This document shows, piece after piece, positions 34,412 through 42,402 of a stretch of DNA of 55,829 nt. Both the position numbers and the translations under genes were made by a program. This stretch comes from UBA6019 sp035535055. Lineage in GTDB: Bacteria; Chloroflexota; Dormibacteria; Dormibacterales; Dormibacteraceae. Under the pieces are notes generated by a model. It was not told the origin of the DNA, did no database searches, and was given only the letters and a program-made list of their open reading frames with translations. Where the stretch lies: contig DATLQT010000070.1 of assembly GCA_035535055.1 (NCBI GenBank), forward strand, positions 1-55,829, read 5' to 3'. Positions within the stretch are counted from its first letter, which is position 1; every line of letters starts with the position of its first letter.

Positions 34412-35605
34412 ATGCCCGGGGCCCCTCCCCTCGAAGGAATCCGCGTGCTCGAGGTGGCGAACTTCATGGCCGGCCCCTACTGCGCCATGCAGCTCGCAGA
34501 CCTCGGCGCCGACGTGGTCAAGATCGAGAACCCGGCCGGCGGCGACAACGTCCGGCTGACGGCTCCCTTCCTGGAGGGCGAGTCGTCCAACTTCATCCGG
34601 CTCAACCGCAACAAGCGCTCGCTGGCACTCGACTTAAAGCTCCCCGAGGGCGCGGCCATCTTCCGGCGCCTGGCCGTGCGGGCCGACGTGGTGGTCGAAA
34701 ACCTCCGGCCGGGCGCGATGGCCAAGCTCGGGCTCGACTACCCGCGACTTCGCGAGTCGAATCCGGGCCTGGTCTACGTGGCGGCCTCCGGCTGGGGCCA
34801 GAGCGGGCCCTATTCGCACCTGGCGGGCCTCGACATCATGGCCCAGGGCATGAGCGGCCTGATGTCGATCACCGGCGAGCCCGGAGGCGACCCGGTCAAG
34901 GTGGGGGTTCCGGTCTGTGACCTGGTCTGCGGGCTCTACGGCGCGCTGGCGGCGGTCTCGGCGCTGCGCGCTCGGGAGCGGGACGGCCAGGGCCAGTTCA
35001 TCGACGTCAACCTCTTCGAGTCGGGCGTCTCGCTGGCGGTGTGGGAGGCAGGTCGCTACTTCGGCAGCGGCGAGGTCCCGGGGCCATTGGGCTCGGCTCA
35101 CCAGTCGACGGCCCCCTACCAGGCGTTCCGGGCCAGCGACGGCTACTTCACCGCCGGGGTGCCGTCGCCGGTCCTCTGGACTGCATTCCTGCGCGTCATC
35201 GGGCTGCCCGACCTGGAGTCCGATCCGCGCTTTGCGACCAACGCCGACCGGCACCTCAACCGGGCCGAGCTCGCCGCCCTGATCGAGGCCGTCACGGCCG
35301 GCCACGACCGCGCCCACTGGATCGCCGCCTTCCAGGCCGCCGGCGTGCCCTGCGGCGCCATCCAGACCTACGACCAGGTGTTCAGCGATCCCCAGCTGAC
35401 GGCGCGCGGATTCTTTTGGGACGCGCCGCACCAGACCCTGGGCCTTATGCGCCAGCTCGGCTCGGCGATGGGGCTGACCAGTACCCCGACCCGCCGCGAG
35501 AGAGCCGGGCCGCGGCTCGGCCAGCACTCGGCCGAGGTGCTCGCCGAGTTCGACTACACGCCGGCCCAGATCGAGGAGCTGAGAGATCGCGCGGTCACGG
35601 CCTGA
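34412..35605 (+). CDS. CaiB/BaiF-type (class III) CoA-transferase
   Basis: Transfers CoA between carboxylic acids. 397 residues with the opening PLEGIRVLEVANFMAGPYC, then LADLGADVVKIENPAGGD, LNRNKRSLALDLK and the catalytic aspartate in HLAGLDIMAQGMSG. The interlocked-dimer family is usually 380-410 residues, so the length is normal. Substrate cannot be assigned; neighbours (aconitase, exonuclease) do not help. ATG 34412 has a TAGCAT box 7 nt upstream and no Shine-Dalgarno. Confidence 0.93.
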   Translation: MPGAPPLEGIRVLEVANFMAGPYCAMQLADLGADVVKIENPAGGDNVRLTAPFLEGESSNFIRLNRNKRSLALDLKLPEGAAIFRRLAVRADVVVENLRPGAMAKLGLDYPRLRESNPGLVYVAASGWGQSGPYSHLAGLDIMAQGMSGLMSITGEPGGDPVKVGVPVCDLVCGLYGALAAVSALRARERDGQGQFIDVNLFESGVSLAVWEAGRYFGSGEVPGPLGSAHQSTAPYQAFRASDGYFTAGVPSPVLWTAFLRVIGLPDLESDPRFATNADRHLNRAELAALIEAVTAGHDRAHWIAAFQAAGVPCGAIQTYDQVFSDPQLTARGFFWDAPHQTLGLMRQLGSAMGLTSTPTRRERAGPRLGQHSAEVLAEFDYTPAQIEELRDRAVTA

Positions 35606-35609
35606 GTGG

Positions 35610-36455
35610 CTGCTGATCGACGGGTCGTCGCTGATCTTCCGCTCGTTCTTCGGCAACAAGGCCGACCAGCGGACGCCCGACGGGCGCTCTGTCAACGCCG
35701 TCCGGGGCACCCTCGACTCCCTCGCCCGGCTGGTGGAGAACCGGCGGCCGCGCTCGCTGGCGATCGCCACCGACGAGGACTGGCGGCCGGCCTTCCGGGT
35801 TGACGCGCTGCCGTCCTACAAGTCGCACCGCGTCGCCGAGCCGGTGCCGCCGGGCCTCATCGGGCAGCTGCCGATGATCGAGGCGGTCCTTCGAGCGATC
35901 GGGCTCAACGTCGTCGGCAAGCCCGGCTACGAGGCGGAGGACGTCATCGCCTCCCTCGCCCGCCGGGTGGCGGCGCCGATCGAGGTCTACAGCGGTGACC
36001 GTGACCTCTTCGCGATCGTGCGCGATCCCGATCTGGTCGTCCTCTATCCGGAGAAGACGGGCCTGGCCGTGGTCGACGAGGCCGAAATCGCCAAGCGCTA
36101 CGGCATCCCCGGTCGCAGCTATGCCGAGTTCGCCATCCTCCGCGGCGACCCCTCCGACGGCCTGCCCGGGGTCGCCGGCGTGGGAGCCAAGACGGCGGCC
36201 TCCTACGTCCGCCGCTACCGGACGCTGGACGCGCTGCTGGAGGGTCTCGACTGGAGCCAGGCGACCCGCGATTACATCGCCCGGGCGCGCCGGGTGGTGA
36301 TGCCGGTCGAAGACCTCGAGCTGGCGCAGCCGGAGCCGGGGCTGCCGGGGGAGCCGGCCGACCCCGAGGGCCTCGAAAAAATGAACCGGGAGCTGGGGAT
36401 CGAGACCTCCAGCTCCCGGTTGCTCAACGCGCTGAGATCAGCGGCGTCGCGCTAA
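35610..36455 (+). CDS. 5'-3' exonuclease (PolA N-terminal-like); start codon not canonical
   Basis: A free-standing flap/5'-3' nuclease of about 281 residues, equivalent to the N-terminal domain of DNA polymerase I. The N-terminal strand reads LLIDGSSLIFRSFFGN from 35610, with metal-binding acids also in ATDEDWRP, YEAEDVIASL and GDRDLF, and the H3TH motif GLPGVAGVGAKTAASYV. The first canonical start in frame is GTG 35733, which would lose about 41 conserved residues including the first metal ligand. No ATG/GTG/TTG lies in frame at the true N-terminus. CTG 35610 or 35613 may initiate, directly after the CoA-transferase stop (35603-35605); a GTG at 35606 is one base out of frame. Confidence 0.85.
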   Translation: MLIDGSSLIFRSFFGNKADQRTPDGRSVNAVRGTLDSLARLVENRRPRSLAIATDEDWRPAFRVDALPSYKSHRVAEPVPPGLIGQLPMIEAVLRAIGLNVVGKPGYEAEDVIASLARRVAAPIEVYSGDRDLFAIVRDPDLVVLYPEKTGLAVVDEAEIAKRYGIPGRSYAEFAILRGDPSDGLPGVAGVGAKTAASYVRRYRTLDALLEGLDWSQATRDYIARARRVVMPVEDLELAQPEPGLPGEPADPEGLEKMNRELGIETSSSRLLNALRSAASR

Positions 36456-36458
36456 GGA

Positions 36459-36866
36459 CTAGCCCGCCGGATAGCCGTGGGCGACATTCCACTTCTTGGT
36501 GCCGTTGTAGGCATCGATCAGCGACCAGATCCAGATGCCGAGGGCGATCAACAGGGTGACGATGAGGAAGAAGAGCACCCAGCAGACGATGTACCCGACC
36601 AGCATCGCGATGCCCTTGTTGCGCTCCTCGTTGAAGATGATCTGGGCGAGACCCGGTACGAAGAGGTTCACGACCAGTGACACCACCGGGTTCTTGGCGC
36701 CAGTAGCGGTGGCCGGGTAGCCGCCGGGAGGCGCCTCCATCCCGGCCGGCGCCGTGAAGCTGGGAGGGGGAGGCGGGGGCGACGCGGGCATCGGCGGTGG
36801 TGGAGGAGCGGCGGCGCTTGGTGGCGGCGGCGGATCGCCCGCCGGTGGCGCGGGGTTCTGGTCCAT
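36459..36866 (-). CDS. small membrane protein with proline-rich N-terminus
   Basis: 135 residues. The first about 45 are almost only Pro, Ala and Ser, a flexible cytoplasmic segment. Two hydrophobic segments follow: NPVVSLVVNLFVPGLAQIIF, then GYIVCWVLFFLIVTLLIALGIW, ending in WSLIDAYNGTKKWN. The order (helix, charged NEERNKG turn, long helix, W..D.yn) resembles TM2-domain or DUF5683-like membrane proteins. Function unknown. It ends 3 nt after the convergent exonuclease gene. Confidence 0.8.
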   Translation of the reverse strand: MDQNPAPPAGDPPPPPSAAAPPPPPMPASPPPPPPSFTAPAGMEAPPGGYPATATGAKNPVVSLVVNLFVPGLAQIIFNEERNKGIAMLVGYIVCWVLFFLIVTLLIALGIWIWSLIDAYNGTKKWNVAHGYPAG

Positions 36867-36974
36867 GAAACAGCTTCCCTCCTGGATGCGAATCGGGATG
36901 TATGAAGGCCGGCGCGGTAATTATGGGGTTCGCTGCGCGCCGTTCAACCGCGGATTGCCGCGGGCTCGCTTGCC

Positions 36975-37373
36975 TCAGCCCAGTTCGTAGAAGCGGCGGA
37001 CCGCGTCACGCAGGCTCGGCAAAGGATCGGTCTTCAGAAAGTAGCCGTCACACCCCGCGTCCTTGGACTCCTCGCGGCTGGCCATGCCCGCCGTGTAGAC
37101 GATCACGGCGATCGAGCTTAAGGGGCTGTCCTTCACCTTCCGGCAGAGCTGGAGCCCGGTCATGCCAGGCATCTGGATGTCGGCGACCACGACCGCCGGG
37201 CTGTGGCTCTGGATCATCTCCCAGGCGCTGGTGCCGTCCTTGGCCTCCAGCACGCGGTGGCCGTCCAGCTCCAGCAGCATCCGGACCATGGTGCGGATGT
37301 CAGGGTCGTCGTCTGCAATGAGGACGGGTGCGCGCGAATCCACGATCGGCTCGTTTGCGCTCAGAGCACTCAA
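36975..37373 (-). CDS. stand-alone response-regulator receiver protein
   Basis: Single REC domain, 132 residues. Acidic pair in VLIADDDPD, phospho-acceptor aspartate in VVVADIQMPGMTG, threonine in VIVYTAGM and lysine in GYFLKTDPLP. No output domain. TTG start at 37373. It lies downstream of the ABC exporter genes on the same strand, 94 nt away, and may be transcribed with them. No adjacent kinase. Confidence 0.9.
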   Translation of the reverse strand: MSALSANEPIVDSRAPVLIADDDPDIRTMVRMLLELDGHRVLEAKDGTSAWEMIQSHSPAVVVADIQMPGMTGLQLCRKVKDSPLSSIAVIVYTAGMASREESKDAGCDGYFLKTDPLPSLRDAVRRFYELG

Positions 37374-37467
37374 GGAGTCCCACCCATCGCTGCAGTGGGC
37401 ATTGTAGGGTGGCGCCCCGCCGGCCTGACCTGAAAGGCCGACAGCCCGCGCTGGTCGCGCGGTCGTT

Positions 37468-39288
37468 TCAGGCCAGCGACTCCAGCCACGCCGCGTGGAG
37501 ATCGTGGTAGCGGCCGGCGGACCTCACCAGCAGCTCGGGGGTCCCGTCCTCGACGATGCGGCCCCGGTCGAGCACCAGCACCCGGTCGGCGATCTCGACG
37601 GTCGATAGGCGGTGGGCGATGATGATGGCCGTCCGGCCCTTGAGCAGCGTGCGCAGGGCGTGCTGGACGAGACGCTCGGTGGGCAGGTCCAACGATGAGG
37701 TCGCCTCGTCGAGGATCAGCACCGCCGGGTCGGCGAGGAAGGCGCGCGCGAAGGCGACCAGCTGCCGCTGACCGGACGAGAGGCGGACGCCGCGGCGGCG
37801 GACGTCGGTCTCGTAGCCCTCCGGCAAGGCGGCGATGAACCCGTGCGCACCCACCGCCCGCGCCGCCGCCACGACCTCGTCGCGCCGCGCCTCGGGGCGC
37901 CCGAGGGCGATGTTGTCGGCGACCGTGCCCGAGAAGAGGAAGGACTCCTGGGTCACCATCACGACCGCCCGCCGGAGGTCTCGCGAGGTGAGCCGGCGCA
38001 GGTCGACGCCGTCCAGCAGGACCCGTCCCTCGACGGGGTCGTAGAAGCGGGCGAGCAGGCGCGCGAGGGTCGACTTGCCGGCCCCGGTCTGGCCCACCAG
38101 CGCCAGCACCTGCCCGGCCGGCAGGTGGAGGTCGAGGTCCTCCAGGACCGGCGCCTCGCGGTAGCCGAAGGACACCGCCTCCAGGTCCAGGGCACCTTTG
38201 GCCCGTCCGAGGGCGATCGGCTCACGCGGCTCCGGCACGCCCGGTTCCTCGTCGAGCACGCCGGAGACCTTCTCAAGCGCCGCCGAGGCGGACTGGAACA
38301 CGGTGTAGAACTGGCTCAGGTCCTGCATCGGCTCGAAGAACTGCCGCAGGTAGAGGATGAAGGCCGTCAGGACGCCCAGGCTCAGGTTGCCCTGGAGGAC
38401 CAGCAGGCCGCCGTAGGCGAGCACGCCGGCGGTGGTGATCCGGCCCAGGGCGTAGATGCCCGGACCGTAGGTCGCGCCCAGCGTGTTGGACCAGATGTTG
38501 GCGTCGCGGTAGCGGCGAACGACGTCGTCGAAGATCTCCTGGTTGCGCGGCTCGCGGCGGAACGCCTGCACCGCCCGGATGCCGGCCAGCGACTCGGTGT
38601 AGTGGACGATGACCAGGGAGATGGCCGTCCGCACCGCTCGGTAGGAGAGCGCGGACTGACCGCGGAACCACTGCGTCAGGAGCACCAGGAGCGGGAAGGC
38701 GACCAGCGTGGCGAGGCCGAGGCGGTGGTCCAAGCGAAGCAGGATGACGGCGATCGCTACGACCGACAAAAGCGCGGTGACGACCGAGCTGAGGCCGGTC
38801 GAGAGCAGCTCTTGGAGAGCGTCGATGTCGGAGGTCAGGCGGGCGATGATGCGGCCCGAGGTGTAGCGCTCGTAGAACGCGACGCTGAGGGACTGGACGT
38901 GGCCGAAAAGTCTCATCCGGAGGTCGTAGAGGACGTCCTGCCCGATGCGCCCGGAGACCAGCAGGAAGGCCCGGTTGGCGATCGCCGCGATCGACATCGC
39001 GCAGACCAGCACCACCACCAGGGCCTCCAGCGTGCGCAGGCGGCCGCTGCCGCCGGGCTGGATGCCGAGGTCGATCGCGAGGCCGACCAGGTAGGGGATG
39101 GAGAGCGTGGCCGCGGTCTTCAGCAGGATCAGGCCGCCGGCCTCGGCCAGCGGCCGCCGGTAGGGTCGGAAGAGCAGACCGAGGAGCCGCCGCACGCGGT
39201 CTCGGAAGATCCCGGCGAGGCTGGCGCTGACCTCCTCGACGTCCTCGCCGGAGACGCCGCGCCAGGAGTCGACCGCCACCTGGCTCAT
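37468..39288 (-). CDS. heterodimeric ABC exporter subunit with consensus ATP site
   Basis: Half-transporter of 606 residues: transmembrane domain with six helices (about 35-330), then a nucleotide-binding domain. Walker A is GQTGAGKST, signature is LSSGQRQL (variant of LSGGQ), Walker B is VLILDEATSSLD with the catalytic glutamate, and the switch histidine is in IIIAHRLST. ATG 39288 overlaps the stop of the partner gene (ATGA). Together with that partner it forms an LmrCD/TM287-288-type exporter of drugs, lipids or peptides; substrate unknown. Confidence 0.93.
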   Translation of the reverse strand: MSQVAVDSWRGVSGEDVEEVSASLAGIFRDRVRRLLGLLFRPYRRPLAEAGGLILLKTAATLSIPYLVGLAIDLGIQPGGSGRLRTLEALVVVLVCAMSIAAIANRAFLLVSGRIGQDVLYDLRMRLFGHVQSLSVAFYERYTSGRIIARLTSDIDALQELLSTGLSSVVTALLSVVAIAVILLRLDHRLGLATLVAFPLLVLLTQWFRGQSALSYRAVRTAISLVIVHYTESLAGIRAVQAFRREPRNQEIFDDVVRRYRDANIWSNTLGATYGPGIYALGRITTAGVLAYGGLLVLQGNLSLGVLTAFILYLRQFFEPMQDLSQFYTVFQSASAALEKVSGVLDEEPGVPEPREPIALGRAKGALDLEAVSFGYREAPVLEDLDLHLPAGQVLALVGQTGAGKSTLARLLARFYDPVEGRVLLDGVDLRRLTSRDLRRAVVMVTQESFLFSGTVADNIALGRPEARRDEVVAAARAVGAHGFIAALPEGYETDVRRRGVRLSSGQRQLVAFARAFLADPAVLILDEATSSLDLPTERLVQHALRTLLKGRTAIIIAHRLSTVEIADRVLVLDRGRIVEDGTPELLVRSAGRYHDLHAAWLESLA

Positions 39289-41021
39289 AACGCGACCTCC
39301 TCCGCCTGCTGGGAGAGGAGCAGGCGGTAGAGGGGGTTGTCGTCCAGCAGCCGGCGGTGGGTGCCGATCGCCGCCACCCGGCCCTCGTCGATCAGCGCCA
39401 CCCGGTCGGCGAGCGCCAGGGTCGAGGGACGGTGGACGACCAGCAGTGCGGTGACGCCCCGCAGCACCGAGGCCAGCGCCTTTTCGATCAGCGCCTCGGT
39501 GTGGACGTCGACCGAGGAGAGGGGATCGTCCAAAACCAGGACTTGCGGGCGACCGAGGACTGCGCGCGCCAGCGCCAGCCGCTGCCGCTGGCCGCCGGAG
39601 AGGCTGTAGCCCTGCTCCCCGACCCGCGTCTCCAGGCCCCAGGGCAGGTCGCGGACAAAGCCCGCCTGGGCCACCTCCAGGGCGGCATCGATTTGCTCCT
39701 GGCTGGCGTTCGGGCGCCCCATCAGGAGGTTCTCGCGAACGCTCGCCGAGAACAGGATCGGGTCCTCGAAGGCAACCCCGAGGTGGCGCCGGAGCGACGC
39801 CAGCTGCAGCTCGCGGACGTCGACGCCATCCAGGGTCACCCGCCCCTCGCTGACGTCGTAGAGCCGCGGGATGAGCCCGGCCAGGGTGGTCTTTCCGCTT
39901 CCGGTCCGCCCCACCAGAGCGAGCGTCTCGCCCGGCTCCAGCTCGAGGTCGACTCCGCGGAGTATCCATTCGGCGGAGCCCGGGTAGCGGAAGCCGACTC
40001 CCTCCAGCCGGACCCTGCCGCTGGTCTGCGGCATGGCGCGCGCTCCCGGCAGGTCGCGGATGTCGGGAGCGACCCTCAAGACCTCGTCGAGGCGATCGGC
40101 GGCGGTCCGCGCCTCCTCGCTCATGCTGAGGATCCAGCCGAGCGCGTCCATCGGGCCGTTGAGCATGAAGAGGTAGGAGATGAAGGCGACCAGCCCGCCG
40201 ATCGAGAGCGTGTGGTCGATGACCGCCAGGCCCCCGAGCAGCAGGACGGCGGCGAGGTTCAAGTTGGGGACATAGACCAGGAGAGTCCAAAGGCCGGCCC
40301 GGACCCGGACCGCGTCCAGCTGGAGCTTGCGCAGACCTCCCGCCTCCTCGTCGAACCGGCGCCGCATCTGGTCGGCGCGGCCGAAGGCCTTTATGACGCG
40401 CACGCCGGTCGCCATCTCCTCGATCACCGTGGTCACGTCGCCCTGCTGGTCCTGGACCATCCGGGCGATGCTCCGGTAGTCGCGGTAGAAGCGGTTGGTG
40501 AGGAAGACGACCGGGATGGCGGCCAGCGCCGTCACCAGCGCCAGCGGCCAGTCGAGCCGCAGCAGCATCGCCAGCACCACCGCGAAGGTGGCGACCATCA
40601 CGATCATGAAGACCAGCCCGAAGCCGATGAAGCGGCGGATGGTGTTGATGTCGGCGACGCAGCGGGAGAGCAGCTGGCCCGACTGCCAGTCGTCGTGGAA
40701 GCTCACCTGGAGCGCCTGGAGGTGGGCGTAGAAGTCGCTCCGCATGTCGGCCTCCATGGCGTAGCTGGCCAGCCCGGAGGTGTGGCGGCGAGAGAAGGTG
40801 AGCGCGAACTCGGCTGCCGCGAGGGCCAGCAGCAGGGCCAGGTAGGGCAGCAGCCCGCGCGCGTCGCGGTGCGCGACAGGCCCGTCGATGACGGCCTTGA
40901 TCACCAGCGGGATGGCGGTGGCCGCGACCAGGCTGGCCAAACCGGAGGCGCCTGAGATCAGCACCAGCCGCCAGTAGGGCCGGAGGTAGGGCAGGTAGCG
41001 ACGGACGACCGAGATTCCCAA
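39285..41021 (-). CDS. heterodimeric ABC exporter subunit with degenerate ATP site
   Basis: Half-transporter of 578 residues: six-helix domain, then NBD with Walker A GRTGSGKTT, full signature SLSGGQRQR, but Walker B VLVLDDPLSSVD, where the catalytic glutamate is aspartate. The histidine in LLVVHRPST is kept. Its own Walker A/B pairs with the partner's LSSGQ, giving one degenerate and one active site, as known for asymmetric exporters. TTG start at 41021 with no clear Shine-Dalgarno. Upstream, 79 nt away, is the NDH-2 gene on the same strand. Confidence 0.93.
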   Translation of the reverse strand: MGISVVRRYLPYLRPYWRLVLISGASGLASLVAATAIPLVIKAVIDGPVAHRDARGLLPYLALLLALAAAEFALTFSRRHTSGLASYAMEADMRSDFYAHLQALQVSFHDDWQSGQLLSRCVADINTIRRFIGFGLVFMIVMVATFAVVLAMLLRLDWPLALVTALAAIPVVFLTNRFYRDYRSIARMVQDQQGDVTTVIEEMATGVRVIKAFGRADQMRRRFDEEAGGLRKLQLDAVRVRAGLWTLLVYVPNLNLAAVLLLGGLAVIDHTLSIGGLVAFISYLFMLNGPMDALGWILSMSEEARTAADRLDEVLRVAPDIRDLPGARAMPQTSGRVRLEGVGFRYPGSAEWILRGVDLELEPGETLALVGRTGSGKTTLAGLIPRLYDVSEGRVTLDGVDVRELQLASLRRHLGVAFEDPILFSASVRENLLMGRPNASQEQIDAALEVAQAGFVRDLPWGLETRVGEQGYSLSGGQRQRLALARAVLGRPQVLVLDDPLSSVDVHTEALIEKALASVLRGVTALLVVHRPSTLALADRVALIDEGRVAAIGTHRRLLDDNPLYRLLLSQQAEEVAL

Positions 41022-41100
41022 GTTTCGAGGGCTCTTCCTTGACTGGCCGGCCGCCGCGATGGGCGCGCGAAAGCTCCGGCGGAGGTGAGGCCCTGTAAGT

Positions 41101-42372
41101 CTACTCGGGGCCCGGCTCTTGGCCGGGCGGCGTCGCGCGCACCAGCAGGCGGACCGGCCGGTCGTAGAAGAGGTAGTTCCAGGCCCAGTTGACGAGCACC
41201 ACCAGCTTGCTCCGGAAGGTGACGATCTGGAGGAGGTGGAAGCCGAGCCAGACCGCCCAGCCGGCGAATCCGGACACCCTGACCGGGCCGATCTCGGCGA
41301 CGCCGGCGTTGCGGCCGATGGTGGCCATCATGCCGGGGTCGGCGTAGCGAAAGGGCTCGGGGCGCTCCCCGGCCAGCATCCGCATGATGCTGCCCGCGAC
41401 GTGCCTGGCCTCCTGCATGGCGGGCGGGATCAGCTGCGGCAGCTGCTGCCCGTTCTGTTCGACCGCGGCGAGGTCGCCGATCACGAACACCTCGGGGTGA
41501 GCGGGCAGCTGGAGCGTCTGCTCGACCTTGACGGTGCCGCCCCGGCCCCGGCCTGCGCCCAGGCCGTCGGCCAACTTTCCGGCGCGGACGCCGGCCGTCC
41601 AGACGACGGTTCCGACCGCCAGCCTCTCCCCGCCGGCGAACTCGATGAAGTCGGGGCCGGCCGAGCGCACCTGGCGGTTGAGGAGGACCTCGACGCCGCG
41701 CCGAGCCAGGGTTCTTCGGGCGGATTCCCGCAAGGGCGCGACGAAGGGGCTCAACAGGTGGTCGGCGCCCTCCACCAGGAGGATCCGGGTGTCGCGGATG
41801 TAGACCGACGGGAAGTCTTTGGTAAGCACGCCCCGGATCAGTTCGGAGAGCGCCCCCGCGAACTCGACCCCCGTCGGTCCGCCGCCGACGATGGCGAAGG
41901 TCAGCAGCATCCGGCGGCGCTCGGGATCGGCCGTCCAGGCCGCCTCCTCGAAGCGGGCGATGACCTGGTTGCGCAGCGCCATCGACTGCTCCAGGTCCTT
42001 CAGCCCGAAGGCGGCGCTGTCAAGCCCGGTGATGCCGAAGTAGTTGCTGACGCTCCCGGTGCAGAGGACGAGGAAGTCGTAGGTCACCTCGCCCGCGCCG
42101 GTGACGAGGACCCGCCGATCGAGGTCCACGCCGGTCGCCGTGGCGAGGCGGACCTCCAAGTTGGCCTGCCCTCGGAGCAGGCCGCGGATCGGGTGGGCGA
42201 CCTCCGAGGGGTCGAGCAGCGCCGACGCGACCTGGTAGAGCAGGGGCGTGAAGGTGTGGTAGTTGCGGCGGTCGATCAGCGTCACCTCGACCGGCTTGCC
42301 GCGCAGCGCGCGGACCACGGTGAGGCCGGCGAACCCGGCGCCGGCCACCACCACCCGCGAACGAGACGGCAT
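41101..42372 (-). CDS. ndh: type II NADH dehydrogenase (NDH-2)
   Basis: Single-subunit, non-pumping NADH:quinone oxidoreductase at the inner face of the membrane. 423 residues. FAD-binding VVVAGAGFAGL at the N-terminus, DRRNYHTFTPLLYQVAS near the flavin, NADH-binding FAIVGGGPTGVEFAGAL, and VFVIGDLAAV as the second FAD motif. The C-terminal amphipathic region (VWLGFHLLQIVTFRSKL and WNYLFYD) is the usual membrane anchor. ATG 42372 has AGGGGG 4-5 nt upstream. Divergent from the protein kinase gene, 30 nt away. Confidence 0.95.
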   Translation of the reverse strand: MPSRSRVVVAGAGFAGLTVVRALRGKPVEVTLIDRRNYHTFTPLLYQVASALLDPSEVAHPIRGLLRGQANLEVRLATATGVDLDRRVLVTGAGEVTYDFLVLCTGSVSNYFGITGLDSAAFGLKDLEQSMALRNQVIARFEEAAWTADPERRRMLLTFAIVGGGPTGVEFAGALSELIRGVLTKDFPSVYIRDTRILLVEGADHLLSPFVAPLRESARRTLARRGVEVLLNRQVRSAGPDFIEFAGGERLAVGTVVWTAGVRAGKLADGLGAGRGRGGTVKVEQTLQLPAHPEVFVIGDLAAVEQNGQQLPQLIPPAMQEARHVAGSIMRMLAGERPEPFRYADPGMMATIGRNAGVAEIGPVRVSGFAGWAVWLGFHLLQIVTFRSKLVVLVNWAWNYLFYDRPVRLLVRATPPGQEPGPE

Positions 42373-42402
42373 TTCGCCCCCTATGCTCCAACATTCATTT
42401 CA

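Noticed and set aside
34381..34467. Upstream in-frame start for aconitase at 34467
   Set aside because: It would place the start inside the divergent CoA-transferase gene and add residues not seen in the family; ATG 34380 fits.
41119..42402. In-frame N-terminal extension of the Ser/Thr kinase
   Set aside because: It is antisense to the NDH-2 gene and has no similarity to any domain; the kinase fold begins just after GTG 42403.
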